A stretch of DNA of 64,000 nucleotides, from positions 62,001-126,000 of the forward strand of contig CAZHLD010000001.1 of assembly GCA_964533185.1 (NCBI GenBank), in the 5' to 3' direction. Both the position numbers and the translations under genes were made by a program. Of this stretch, positions 35,371-44,102 are shown piece after piece (position 1 is the stretch's first letter; each line of letters begins with the position of its first letter). Below the pieces are notes generated by a model. That model made no database searches and was not told the origin of the DNA. It saw only the letters and a program-made list of their open reading frames with translations. This DNA comes from CAZHLD01 sp964533185 (GTDB lineage Bacteria; Acidobacteriota; Terriglobia; Acidiferrales; UBA7541).

Positions 35371-36930
35371 ATGTCCAAGCGTCCCAAACCTGTTCTCCTC
35401 ACCGTTCTCGACGGCTGGGGCTTCTCGCCGGAAACGAAAGGCAACGCTATCGCCCTGGCCCGCAAGCCAAATTACGACGCCCTGCTCAAGCAATTTCCCA
35501 ACACACTGATCCACACCTCCGGCCCCTTCGTCGGCCTCCCCGAGGGACAGATGGGCAACAGCGAGGTCGGACATCTCAATATCGGTGCGGGCCGCATCAT
35601 CCACATGGACATCACCCGCATCGATCTTGCCATCTCCACCGGCGCATTCTTCCGTGAACCGCTTCTCCTGAAAGCCATGGAGCGCGGCCGCTCGCGCCAG
35701 CTCCATCTTCTGGGCCTCCTCAGCGACGGCGGCGTCCACTCGCAGCTCGCCCATCTCTTCGCCCTGCTCCGCATGGCCCGCGAGAATCGCGTCGAGCGCG
35801 TCTTCGTCCACTGTTTCATGGACGGCCGCGACACCCCGCCCAACAGCGGCATTGACTTCCTCCGCCAGCTTCAGCAGAAAATGCGCGAACTTTCCATCGG
35901 CCGCATCGCCACCGTCGTCGGCCGTTACTACGCCATGGACCGCGACAACCGCTGGGAGCGCATCGAGCTGGCCTACCGCGCCATGGTCCACAGCGAAGCG
36001 GAGTACAAGTCCTCCGACCCCATCGCCGCCATCCGCCGCAGCTACGAGCAGGGCGTCACCGATGAATTCGTCAAGCCCATCGTCATCACGAATGGCGGCG
36101 CTTCTCCGCAGCCCGTCGGCCCCATCCGCGACGACGATGCCGTCATCTTTTTCAACTTCCGCGCCGACCGCGCCCGCCAGTCCACTCGCGCCCTCGCCGA
36201 GCCTGCCTTCAGCCAGTTCGCCGACCCCATGCGTCTGCAAAATCTCTTCTTCGTCGCCATGACCCAGTACGAAAAAACCTGGCCCTGGCTCCAGCATGTC
36301 CTCGGCCCGGAAAAAGTCGAGCACATCCTCGCCAACGTCTTCGCCGACCTTCGGCTCAAAAACCTGCGCGTCGCCGAAACCGAGAAGTACGCCCACGTCA
36401 CCTACTTCTTCAATGGCGGCGTCGAAAAGCCCTTCGGTGGCGAAGAGCGCATCCTCGTCCCCTCGCCCAAAGTCCCCACCTACGATCTCAAGCCCGAAAT
36501 GAGCGCCGCAGGCATCGCCGACGCCGTTGTGAAAGCCTTCGAGAAGGGCGACTTTGACGCCATCATCATGAATTTCGCCAACGCCGATATGGTTGGCCAT
36601 TCCGGCAAGCTCGAAGCTACGATCAAGGCCGTCGAAGCCGTGGACGCCTGCCTCGGCCGCATTCACCAGGCCATTCGCCCCCGCGGCGGTGCCTGGATCA
36701 TCACCGCCGACCACGGCAACGCCGAGACCATGATCGACCCCGTCACCGGCGGCCCTCACACCTATCACACCACTAATCCGGTTCCTTTTGCTCTCATCAC
36801 TGCTGACGATAGGCTCCGCCTCCGCTCCAACGGCTCTCTGCAGGACATCTCTCCCACTCTTCTCGGCGTCCTCGGCCTCCCCGCCCCGCCCGAAATGACC
36901 GGCCGCGATTTGCGCATGGGTCAGCAATGA
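35371..36930 (+). CDS. gpmI: 2,3-bisphosphoglycerate-independent phosphoglycerate mutase
   Basis: Interconverts 3- and 2-phosphoglycerate through a phosphoserine intermediate using Mn2+. The 519-aa length is typical of iPGM. Metal Asp14 lies in TVLDGWGFSP, the phospho-acceptor Ser64 in MGNSEVGHLNIGAGRI, with further motifs HCFMDGRDTPP, FFNFRADRARQ, FANADMVGHSG and ADHGNAETM. It follows eno and precedes a D-2-hydroxyacid dehydrogenase. No strong ribosome site is visible before the ATG. Confidence 0.95.
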   Translation: MSKRPKPVLLTVLDGWGFSPETKGNAIALARKPNYDALLKQFPNTLIHTSGPFVGLPEGQMGNSEVGHLNIGAGRIIHMDITRIDLAISTGAFFREPLLLKAMERGRSRQLHLLGLLSDGGVHSQLAHLFALLRMARENRVERVFVHCFMDGRDTPPNSGIDFLRQLQQKMRELSIGRIATVVGRYYAMDRDNRWERIELAYRAMVHSEAEYKSSDPIAAIRRSYEQGVTDEFVKPIVITNGGASPQPVGPIRDDDAVIFFNFRADRARQSTRALAEPAFSQFADPMRLQNLFFVAMTQYEKTWPWLQHVLGPEKVEHILANVFADLRLKNLRVAETEKYAHVTYFFNGGVEKPFGGEERILVPSPKVPTYDLKPEMSAAGIADAVVKAFEKGDFDAIIMNFANADMVGHSGKLEATIKAVEAVDACLGRIHQAIRPRGGAWIITADHGNAETMIDPVTGGPHTYHTTNPVPFALITADDRLRLRSNGSLQDISPTLLGVLGLPAPPEMTGRDLRMGQQ

Positions 36931-36937
36931 AAGACGG

Positions 36938-36995
36938 TGTCATTCTGAGCGAAGCGATCGCAGATTCCGGCCTTGCCGGAAAGAATCTCTCTGTT
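36938..36995 (+). repeat. Intergenic dispersed-type repeat with hairpin
   Basis: Between gpmI and the dehydrogenase lies TGTCATTCTGAGCGAAGCGA, followed by a CCGGC-CTT-GCCGG hairpin and AAGAATCTCTCTGTTG. I recall this type of sequence as a common intergenic repeat in acidobacterial genomes; only one copy is in this window, so the repeat status rests on memory. Confidence 0.45.
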
Positions 36996-37006
36996 GTTGC
37001 GCACCC

Positions 37007-38014
37007 ATGAATCGTCCCACTCCCGCCCATACCAAACTTCTCCTCTGCGTCTGGCACTCTTTCACTCTCTGGCGGCCTCCGGCCGACGTCGCCGTCCACA
37101 TCCGCCGCCGCTGGCCGGAGATGAACGTCGTCCACCTCCCCACCTATGATCACATCGAAGACGAGCTGCCCGACACCGACATCCTGGTCGGCTTTTCTCT
37201 TCGCCCCAACCAGTTCTCCCTTGCCCGCAAGCTCAAGTGGATCCACGCCACCGCTGCTGGCGTCGGCCAGTTGATGTTCCCCGCCCTGCGCAGCTCGGGC
37301 GTGGTCCTCACCAACGCCCGCGGCATTCACTCGATTCCAATGGCCGAGCACATCCTCGGCATGCTCATCGCCCTCGCGCGCCACTTTCCCGCCGCCCTGC
37401 GTTACCAGCTCAAGCGCCACTGGGCGCAGCAGGAAATCTGGGACCTGCCGCTTCGCCCTCGTGAATTGCAGGGCCAGGTTCTGTTGTTGGTTGGCTTCGG
37501 CGCCATCGGCCGCGAGCTGGCACTTCGCGTTCGGCCGCTAGGGATGACAATCTGGACGGTCACGCGCACCGGCCAGGCCGACCCCTCCCTCGCCGACCGC
37601 ACCTTCCCCGCCTCTCATCTCGACGAAGCTCTGCCCCAGGCCGATTTTGTCGTTCTCGCCGCGCCGGAAACCCCCGAAACGCATCACCTGCTCGACGCCC
37701 GCCGCCTCGCGCTCTTGAAGCCCACTTCCTTCCTCATCAACGTCGCCCGCGGCACCTTGATCGATGAGCCCGCCTTGATCGCCGCCCTCCAGCGCCGCTC
37801 CTTTGCCGGCGCCGCTCTCGACGTTGCCGAGGATGAGCCTCTCCCGCCCGATAATCCCCTCTGGTCTCTCGACAATGTCTTTATTACCCCGCACATCAGC
37901 GCCGTCAGCGAATACCTCTGGGACCGCCAGACCGAGCTGCTCCTCGACAACCTTGACCGCTGGTTCTCCGGCCGCGAACTCCTCAATCAGGTCGATCTCA
38001 CGCGAGGCTACTGA
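37007..38014 (+). CDS. D-2-hydroxyacid dehydrogenase
   Basis: A 335-aa NAD(P)-dependent reductase/dehydrogenase of the D-isomer-specific family. The Rossmann motif VGFGAIGRELALRV is at about residues 162-175. Catalytic residues are Arg in NVARGTLIDEPAL, Glu in DVAEDEPLPP and His in TPHISAVSE. The substrate could be glyoxylate, hydroxypyruvate or another 2-keto acid. Its TGA overlaps the next gene's ATG (TGATGATG), so the two are coupled. Confidence 0.88.
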   Translation: MNRPTPAHTKLLLCVWHSFTLWRPPADVAVHIRRRWPEMNVVHLPTYDHIEDELPDTDILVGFSLRPNQFSLARKLKWIHATAAGVGQLMFPALRSSGVVLTNARGIHSIPMAEHILGMLIALARHFPAALRYQLKRHWAQQEIWDLPLRPRELQGQVLLLVGFGAIGRELALRVRPLGMTIWTVTRTGQADPSLADRTFPASHLDEALPQADFVVLAAPETPETHHLLDARRLALLKPTSFLINVARGTLIDEPALIAALQRRSFAGAALDVAEDEPLPPDNPLWSLDNVFITPHISAVSEYLWDRQTELLLDNLDRWFSGRELLNQVDLTRGY

Positions 38015-38373
38015 TGATGAGCCCGCCCCAATCCGGCTGGACGCGCCTCATCACCCCCACCGGCCGCTACGAATACCAGTTCCAGGGCTGGACGCCCGCC
38101 GTCCGCGCCGGCGCGTACCTGGACGCCCACGATTTTCAGTTTCTTGTGTTGGATGAAGAAGGCTGGCTCTACCGCATCCCTGTCCGCATGGAGCGAGATG
38201 CCGAGACTGTTCTGAAGGAAACTCTGGATCCTTTGCGCGCTGCGGAAACTCAATTGCGCGCCGGGTTGGAAACCTACCGCCCGAAAAAAGACGCACCCTA
38301 CTCCGAGCTTGACTCCTGTTTTGCCCTGGACGCCGCGCGCGCCCGCGACCTGCTTACCCGGCTCCCTTCCTGA
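38014..38373 (+). CDS. Hypothetical protein coupled to the dehydrogenase
   Basis: A 119-aa cytoplasmic protein without recognised domain. The N-terminal half is beta-rich with aromatic residues (TPTGRYEYQFQGWTPAV, FQFLVLDEEGWLYRIPVRME) and the C-terminal half helical (RAAETQLRAGLETYRPKK). The ATG shares its A with the TGA of the dehydrogenase gene; a second ATG follows immediately. Tight coupling suggests functional linkage, but nature unknown. Confidence 0.65.
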   Translation: MMSPPQSGWTRLITPTGRYEYQFQGWTPAVRAGAYLDAHDFQFLVLDEEGWLYRIPVRMERDAETVLKETLDPLRAAETQLRAGLETYRPKKDAPYSELDSCFALDAARARDLLTRLPS

Positions 38374-38385
38374 AATGCGCCGGCC

Positions 38386-39465
38386 TTAGTCGCTCACGCT
38401 TCCCTTCGGCGCCGTATATCCTTCCCGCGCATACACCACGTACTTTACCTTCTTGCCCTTTTCATTCACGATGGTGATCGGCGTTCCGTCAACATTCACC
38501 AGCTCCACCTTGATCTTTCGAAACTTCCCGTCGCGCTTCTGGTTCGAAGGCACGTAGCCCAGGCTGTACTGGTTCCGCAGGCTGGCCGCCACTTCGCGAA
38601 AGATCCCCGGCATTTCGCCGTCGAAGCGCGGGAACCACGCCCGACCTCCCGACATGCGTGCGAACGAGTTCAGCTGGTTCTCCGCCTGGTAATAACCAAC
38701 CCGTGACGCTCCGCCGTACGCCCCCCGTGCGTCGTAGTATTCGAAGTATTCCTTTCCTACGCCAACCGCGAAGATAGTTACGTCGGTTTGTCTCAGCGTC
38801 TTCAGCACATTGTCCAGCGTATGCTTGCTGAACGTGTCGTAACCCGAGGCGAGGATCAGGATCGCCTTCTTCCCTTTCACATCCTGCAGCCGGTCCAGCG
38901 TATCCAGCAGCGCGTCAAACAGGTTGGCCTCCGTAAACGCCGGCAGAAACATCTGGTTCAGCGTCGTCTGGATCTGGCGTTTGTCCTGCGTGAAGTCCAC
39001 CTCCGTCCGCCAGCGCATGTCGTAGGAGACCAGCGCCACCCAGTCGTTTGGGCTCAGGTGTCTCAGGAACTCATAGGCCGCCGTGTTGGACTTGTACGAG
39101 AACCATCCATACGCCAGCTTGCTGTATTCCACCAGCAGAACACAGGTGATCGGTGCCTCGGTCGGCGCGAAGTTCGTGATCGTCTGCAGCACCCCGTCTT
39201 CCAGGATGCGGAAGTTCTCTCTCTTCAGGCCCGGGATGAAGTTTCCCGCCGCGTCCGTTGCCACCACGTCCACGTTCACCAGTGGCACATCCACCGAGAT
39301 GGCAAACTCTGCCGGCTTCTCCGGCGGCTTGGGTTCTTGCTTGGGTTCTTGTTTGCCCTTTGGCGGCTCCTGCTGTTGTGCCAGTGCCCGCAGCTCACCC
39401 GCCGGCAGAACAAGGGCCGTCACCAGCAACCCCAGCACTAGGGCTCGAAAGATCTTCAATCTCAT
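38386..39465 (-). CDS. Exported VWFA-related domain protein (acidobacterial type)
   Basis: A 359-aa secreted protein. A signal peptide (ALVLGLLVTALVLPAGELRA) and a Gln/Lys/Pro linker with PKQEPK repeats precede a von Willebrand A-like fold from about residue 55 (VPLVNVDVVATDAAGNFIPG, ILEDGVLQTITNF). The MIDAS-like positions are poorly conserved (VLLVEYSKL in place of DxSxS), a feature of this family, which is heavily expanded in Acidobacteriota. Likely a periplasmic or surface protein-interaction module. GAGGGAGAC precedes the ATG at 39465. Divergent from the M20 peptidase gene. Confidence 0.83.
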   Translation of the reverse strand: MRLKIFRALVLGLLVTALVLPAGELRALAQQQEPPKGKQEPKQEPKPPEKPAEFAISVDVPLVNVDVVATDAAGNFIPGLKRENFRILEDGVLQTITNFAPTEAPITCVLLVEYSKLAYGWFSYKSNTAAYEFLRHLSPNDWVALVSYDMRWRTEVDFTQDKRQIQTTLNQMFLPAFTEANLFDALLDTLDRLQDVKGKKAILILASGYDTFSKHTLDNVLKTLRQTDVTIFAVGVGKEYFEYYDARGAYGGASRVGYYQAENQLNSFARMSGGRAWFPRFDGEMPGIFREVAASLRNQYSLGYVPSNQKRDGKFRKIKVELVNVDGTPITIVNEKGKKVKYVVYAREGYTAPKGSVSD

Positions 39466-39615
39466 GTCTCCCTCTCTATCGCATCCTGCCACGTTTCCGC
39501 TCAATCTTCAATTTGGACACCTGCCCGCCCCCGCGCCGGTTGCGGGCCTTCCCCTGTGATACTATGAAGCGTTTTGTGCTCGGGAAGTTTCCTCATCTCT
39601 GCGGAGGATTTCTGG

Positions 39616-41055
39616 ATGTCTCGTCTCGCCCGTCACACCTTTCTTGCAACTGTCTCTCTGCTCATGCTTGTTATCGGATGCATCGCCCCGGCTGCCCGGG
39701 CGCAGGAGCCTCCCCGGCTCGACCTCGCCAGGCTCTCCGACGATGCCACCACCTGGCTCACCGGTTTTCTTCGCATTGATACCACCAATCCCCCGGGCAA
39801 CGAGCTCGCCGCTGCCCGCTATTTGGCGAACATCCTCCAGCAAGAAGGCATCCCCTCCGAAGTCATCGAAAGCGCCCCGGGTCGCGGAATCGTCATCGCT
39901 CGTCTCCGCTCCGGACCGATCGCTGACCCTTCTCGCGCCCTTCTTCTTCTCGGCCACACCGATGTTGTCGGCGTCCAACGGGAGAAGTGGTCCGTGGATC
40001 CCTTCGGCGGCGTCACCCGCGACGGTTTTCTTTACGGTCGCGGCGCCATCGACGATAAGGGCATGACCGTGGCCTGCCTGGCCGTGCTCGTTGGCCTCAA
40101 GCGTGCCGGCGTCCGTCTCGAGCGCGACGTCATCTTCCTCGCCGAAGGCGACGAAGAGCAGGGTGGCGAGTTCGGCATCGAGTTCGCTATCAAGAATCAC
40201 TGGGATAAAATCGCCGCCGCCTACGCCATCAATGAAGGCGGCCGCGTCCACGTCAAAGACGGCAAAGTTCAATACGTCGGCGTTCAGGCCAGCGAGAAAA
40301 TTCCGGTCAATGTCACCGTAATCGCCACCGGGCCATCCGGCCATGGCTCCGTGCCGCGCAAGGACAATCCCGTTGTCCACCTCGCCGCCGCCGTCGCAAA
40401 AATTGGCAGCTATGAAGCCCCGGCCAGGCCCAACACGATCACCCGCCGCTATTTCGAGCAGCTCGCCCACATCGAAGACCCCGAGCTCTCCAAATGGATG
40501 CGCGCTTTGGAAACTTCTGAGCGCATGGAGAGTGCTGCCCGCCGCCTCTCCGAGGCCAGCCCCGTCTGGAACTCGATGCTGCGCAACTCTATCGCGCCCA
40601 CCATGCTCCGTGCCGGCATTCGCTCCAATGTCGTCCCCTCTGAAGCTCGCGCCACCCTGAACATCCGTCTCCTCCCGGGCGAATCCATTGATCCCCTCGT
40701 CGCCGACCTCAGAAAGCTCGTCAACGACCCGCAGATTCGTTTCGAAGTCGAGCCAGCCTCGCGCCAGCCCGCTCCTCCCTCGTCCCTGGAAAGTGAACTC
40801 TATCAGACCATCGAGCGCGTCAGCCCGGCCGTTTTCCCTGGAGCCATCGTGCTGCCGTTCATGTCCACCGGCGCCACCGATTCGGCCCAGCTCCGTCTCC
40901 GCCAGGTTCAGGCTTACGGCCTGCTCCCCTTCCCTCTCCCGGAAGAAGAAATCAGCCGGATGCACGCCGATGACGAGCGCATCCCGCTCGACTCCTTCCA
41001 CAAGGGCATCGAATATCTTTACCGCGTCGTCCAGGAGTTTGCCCGGGCGAAGTAG
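39616..41055 (+). CDS. Exported M20-family metallopeptidase
   Basis: A 479-aa Zn peptidase/deacylase of the M20/M25/M40 type with a signal peptide (FLATVSLLMLVIGCIAPAA; the Cys could instead make it a lipoprotein). The metal ligands are clear: His in LLGHTDVVGV, bridging Asp in RGAIDDKGM, Glu-Glu in AEGDEEQGGEFG. A dimerisation domain with ATGPSGHGSVPRKDNP follows. It likely trims short peptides in the periplasm. GGAGG eight bases upstream supports the ATG at 39616. It is followed 20 bp later by pyk. Confidence 0.87.
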   Translation: MSRLARHTFLATVSLLMLVIGCIAPAARAQEPPRLDLARLSDDATTWLTGFLRIDTTNPPGNELAAARYLANILQQEGIPSEVIESAPGRGIVIARLRSGPIADPSRALLLLGHTDVVGVQREKWSVDPFGGVTRDGFLYGRGAIDDKGMTVACLAVLVGLKRAGVRLERDVIFLAEGDEEQGGEFGIEFAIKNHWDKIAAAYAINEGGRVHVKDGKVQYVGVQASEKIPVNVTVIATGPSGHGSVPRKDNPVVHLAAAVAKIGSYEAPARPNTITRRYFEQLAHIEDPELSKWMRALETSERMESAARRLSEASPVWNSMLRNSIAPTMLRAGIRSNVVPSEARATLNIRLLPGESIDPLVADLRKLVNDPQIRFEVEPASRQPAPPSSLESELYQTIERVSPAVFPGAIVLPFMSTGATDSAQLRLRQVQAYGLLPFPLPEEEISRMHADDERIPLDSFHKGIEYLYRVVQEFARAK

Positions 41056-41075
41056 CCACCGCCGGTCTGTCACTC

Positions 41076-42494
41076 ATGAACTTCCGCAGGTCCAAGATTA
41101 TCTGCACTCTCGGCCCCGCCAGCGATTCTTCCCGGATGATTGATCGCCTCATCCGCGCGGGCATGGACGTGGCCCGCTTGAATTTCTCTCACGGCACGCA
41201 CGCCCAGCACGCCCGCACCATCTCCCGCCTCCGCGCAGCCTCCGGTCGCCACGCACGACCACTGGCCATCCTCGCCGATCTTCAGGGACCCAAGATTCGC
41301 ACCGGCCAATTGGTCGGCGGTCGGCCCGTTGTCTTGCGCGATGGTCAACGCTTCACCATCTCCACCGGCCAGCGCCCAGGCACCAGCTCCGGTGTCAGCA
41401 CAACTTTCTCCGCCCTTCCCCACGAGGTCCGCCGGGGCGACCGCATCCTGCTCGCCGACGGCCTAATCGAATTGCGCGTTCTCTCCGCCACCCTGAGCGC
41501 AGTCACCTGCGAGGTCGTCAATGGCGGCGAGCTGGGCGAGCACAAAGGCATCAATCTCCCCGGCGTCAGGCTCAGAGTCCCCGCGCTCACCGAAAAAGAC
41601 CGTGACGATCTCGCCTTCGCTCTCAAGCACGGCGTGGATTACGTCGCCGTCAGCTTTGTTCGCCGCCCCGAAGACGTTTTAGCCGCCCGCTCGGCCATCG
41701 CCCGGGCCGGCAAGTCCACCCCGGTCATTGCCAAGCTCGAAAAGCCCGAAGCCATCGAAAACCTCGACGCCATTCTTCGCGTCGCCGATGGCGTCATGGT
41801 CGCTCGCGGCGACCTCGGCGTCGAAATGAGCCCCGAGGTTGTTCCCATCGTTCAGAAGAAAATCATCTCCCGCGCCCGCGAGCTTCGCATCCCGGTGATC
41901 ACCGCCACGCAGATGCTCGAGTCCATGACCGTCAACCCGCGCCCCACCCGCGCCGAAGCCTCCGATGTCGCCAACGCCATCTTCGATGGCACCGATGCTG
42001 TCATGCTCTCCGCCGAAACGGCCGTCGGCCGCTACCCGGTCGAAACCGTTCAAATGATGGACCGCATCGCCCGCCAGGCCGAGGCCAGTTTCCCTCATCA
42101 CCCCTGGCGGCGCCGTCGCGAGCAGCTCAACGTTGCCGAGACCATCTGCGAAGCCATCTCCCACGCCGCCGAAGAGCTTCCCATGAAGCTCATTGCCGTC
42201 TTTACCGAAAGTGGCTCTACAGCGCGTTTGGTTTCGAAATATCGTCCCCGCCCGCCCATCGTTGGGTTCTCGCCCAACACCGAAACGCGCCGCCGCCTGA
42301 GCCTGCTCTGGGGCGTCCTGCCTCGCACCATTGCGCGGGTGCGCGACATTGATAGCCTCACCGCCCTCGCCGAAAAACGCCTGCTCGAAGAAAAACTCGT
42401 CTCTCGCGGCGACGTGATCGGCATCGTCGCCGGCACTCCCTTCGGCGTCCGCGGCACCACCAACTTTATGAAGCTGCACACCGTTTCCCGGTAG
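41076..42494 (+). CDS. pyk: Pyruvate kinase
   Basis: Transfers phosphate from PEP to ADP, the last glycolytic step. At 472 aa it is standard length. The N-terminal strand KIICTLGPASDSS and the phosphate/K+ site NFSHGTH, the B domain (about 70-165), the catalytic Lys in VIAKLEKPEAIENLD, the metal-binding VARGDLGVEM and the ITATQMLESM helix are all present, with the regulatory C domain ending LHTVSR. No obvious ribosome site; it may be translated with the upstream M20 gene. A broken dehydratase gene follows 6 bp later. Confidence 0.95.
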   Translation: MNFRRSKIICTLGPASDSSRMIDRLIRAGMDVARLNFSHGTHAQHARTISRLRAASGRHARPLAILADLQGPKIRTGQLVGGRPVVLRDGQRFTISTGQRPGTSSGVSTTFSALPHEVRRGDRILLADGLIELRVLSATLSAVTCEVVNGGELGEHKGINLPGVRLRVPALTEKDRDDLAFALKHGVDYVAVSFVRRPEDVLAARSAIARAGKSTPVIAKLEKPEAIENLDAILRVADGVMVARGDLGVEMSPEVVPIVQKKIISRARELRIPVITATQMLESMTVNPRPTRAEASDVANAIFDGTDAVMLSAETAVGRYPVETVQMMDRIARQAEASFPHHPWRRRREQLNVAETICEAISHAAEELPMKLIAVFTESGSTARLVSKYRPRPPIVGFSPNTETRRRLSLLWGVLPRTIARVRDIDSLTALAEKRLLEEKLVSRGDVIGIVAGTPFGVRGTTNFMKLHTVSR

Positions 42495-42500
42495 CTCCTC

Positions 42501-42784
42501 ATGGATTTCGAGGAAGTCCAGCGCGCCCGCGATCTTCTCCGCCATCATCTGCCCGTTAGTTGTGGGAACTTGTGGATGAAATGCAGCTGGTTTCAGACGA
42601 GCAGATGCTCCGCGCCATCTCCCGCCTGCTTCTTGAAGAGCACGTCCTGGCCGAACCCGCCGGCGCCGCCGCTACTGCGGCCTTCCTCGCCACCGGCACA
42701 TCCTTCGCCGGAAAATCCGTCGTCCTTTTCGTCACCGGTGCCAACATCCCGCCCGAAGTCCTCCGCCGCGCCGTTTCAGCCTAA
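42501..42784 (+). pseudogene. Serine/threonine dehydratase remnant with internal deletion
   Basis: The 5' part (MDFEEVQRARDLLRHHLPV) is the typical N-terminus of a PLP-dependent threonine/serine dehydratase. After about 19 codons the frame changes and the sequence continues as the C-terminal part of the same family (LWELVDEMQLVSDEQML, then LLLEEHVLAEPAGAAATAAF and VTGANIPPEVLRRAV). About 230-240 residues, including the catalytic Lys and PLP site, are missing at the junction near 42556-42562. It is non-functional as written. A collapsed assembly could give the same picture. Confidence 0.62.
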
Positions 42785-42797
42785 CGGCCGCCAGTCT

Positions 42798-43583
42798 CTA
42801 ATTCACCCAATTGTCAGGTCGGGACGGCGGCTTATCCTGCGAATTCCTCATGTACACTTCAAACTTTCTCTTTATTCTCTTTCGCTTCCAATGCGTGTAG
42901 AAGTTCCTCCACCCGTAGAAGAACGACCCGCGCCTCAGGTACACGTACCCCACCAGCATTCCGCCCAGGTGCGAGATGTGGCTGATGTTGTCGCCGCTCC
43001 CCAGCGAGCTGAAAAATGCGATCACTCCAATGATCAGAACGAGCACCTTCATCCGCAGCACAATCGGAAACGGAATCAGCCACACCTGCCGGTCCGGAAA
43101 AACCATCGCCATTGCAATTAGGATCCCGTAGATCGCTCCCGAGGCGCCGATTGTTACCACGTCCGGGAGCCGCTCACCCCAGAACAGTGGAATACTCTTT
43201 GCCGCAATGTTGATCAGCCCCGCGCCCACGCCACACACAAGATAGTAGATGTAAAACCGCCGCTTCCCCCAGGCCATCTCCAGGTCGCGCCCAAACATCC
43301 ACAGCACCAGCATGTTCATCAGCAAGTGCCAGACACCGTCATGGAGAAAGAGATACGTGAACGGCTGCCAGATCCTCAGCCCAGGGATAACAGCTGAAGG
43401 GATCAGCCCGAACCACTTGATCAGCCCTTCATGCGCCGCCTTCGACCCGCCGACCCCGTCCCACGCCACAAATCCCTGCGCTAGAAAAACGGCCGCATTC
43501 GCAATCACCAGCGTCTTGATTGCTGGGGTGAACATCCCCCGCCAGTCGAACCGGTAGCCGTACGATCGTGGATACGATCTCAT
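42798..43583 (-). CDS. Rhomboid intramembrane serine protease
   Basis: A 261-aa six-helix membrane protease that cleaves transmembrane substrates. Catalytic Ser148 lies in TIGASGAIYG and the partner His205 in SHISHLGGM; the HLLMNMLVLWMFG helix (86-98) is the conserved TM2 motif, with Asn90. A basic cytoplasmic tail (HWKRKRIKRKFEV) ends the protein. Length and order match the bacterial class without an EF-hand or TPR extension. Convergent with the dehydratase remnant. Confidence 0.9.
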   Translation of the reverse strand: MRSYPRSYGYRFDWRGMFTPAIKTLVIANAAVFLAQGFVAWDGVGGSKAAHEGLIKWFGLIPSAVIPGLRIWQPFTYLFLHDGVWHLLMNMLVLWMFGRDLEMAWGKRRFYIYYLVCGVGAGLINIAAKSIPLFWGERLPDVVTIGASGAIYGILIAMAMVFPDRQVWLIPFPIVLRMKVLVLIIGVIAFFSSLGSGDNISHISHLGGMLVGYVYLRRGSFFYGWRNFYTHWKRKRIKRKFEVYMRNSQDKPPSRPDNWVN

Positions 43584-43664
43584 TTGTCAGAGTGTAAGAG
43601 TGAAAGAGGTCAAGAGTCAAAGGCTCTGCAGAAGCAGGCTTCCACGAACAGATACCACACTTGT

Positions 43665-44066
43665 CTAGGCTTGTTTCTTCAGGCCGCTCGGTCGCCTCAA
43701 GTACTTGATAGGGTTAGCGATTCCCGCGCTCACCTGCCGACACTGGGCGATCATTCCCTCTGCCTGTTCGGGCGAGAGCACCCCTTGATCTTTCGCTCAC
43801 AAAACCTGCGCCCGGAGTTCACCGCAAGATCCCCTTGCGATGAACAGGGCATGGACAAACTCACGATCCGTGCCCCGCTCAAATCCTTCCGAAATGTTGG
43901 AGAGTACTGAAACAGCAGCGCGCCGCATCTGGAGCACCAGCGGTCGGTCCTGCGCCAAAGCCTTCAGACGGGTCAAATCATACAACTGGTTCGCGAGCTT
44001 TCTCGCCCCCTGAAATACGTATAGATCTTCAAAAAACTTCGCCCCTCGGCTGGCCCCTTCCATCAC
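43665..44066 (-). pseudogene. Four-helix-bundle (S23-type) protein gene with in-frame TGA
   Basis: Residues 1-89 (FEDLYVFQGARKLANQLYDL, then QMRRAAVSVLSNISEGFERG) match the four-helix-bundle family related to 23S rRNA intervening-sequence proteins, usually about 120 aa. The frame stops at TGA 43797-43799 directly after GELRAQVL, but continues in phase as AKDQGVLSPEQAEGMIAQCR, then IKYLRRPSGLKKQA, to TAG at 43665, giving the expected fourth helix. One nonsense change (for example TGG to TGA) explains it; sequencing error is the alternative. An ATG at 44063 follows the GTG at 44066. Confidence 0.65.
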
Positions 44067-44102
44067 GTGCTTTGACTCTTCGACACTTAGACTCTTCGAC
44101 CT

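Noticed and set aside
35329..36927. 532-codon minus-strand frame over gpmI
   Set aside because: Same cause; gpmI has all catalytic motifs on the plus strand.
39562..41073. 503-codon minus-strand frame over the M20 peptidase gene
   Set aside because: No family features; the plus strand has the M20 metal ligands.
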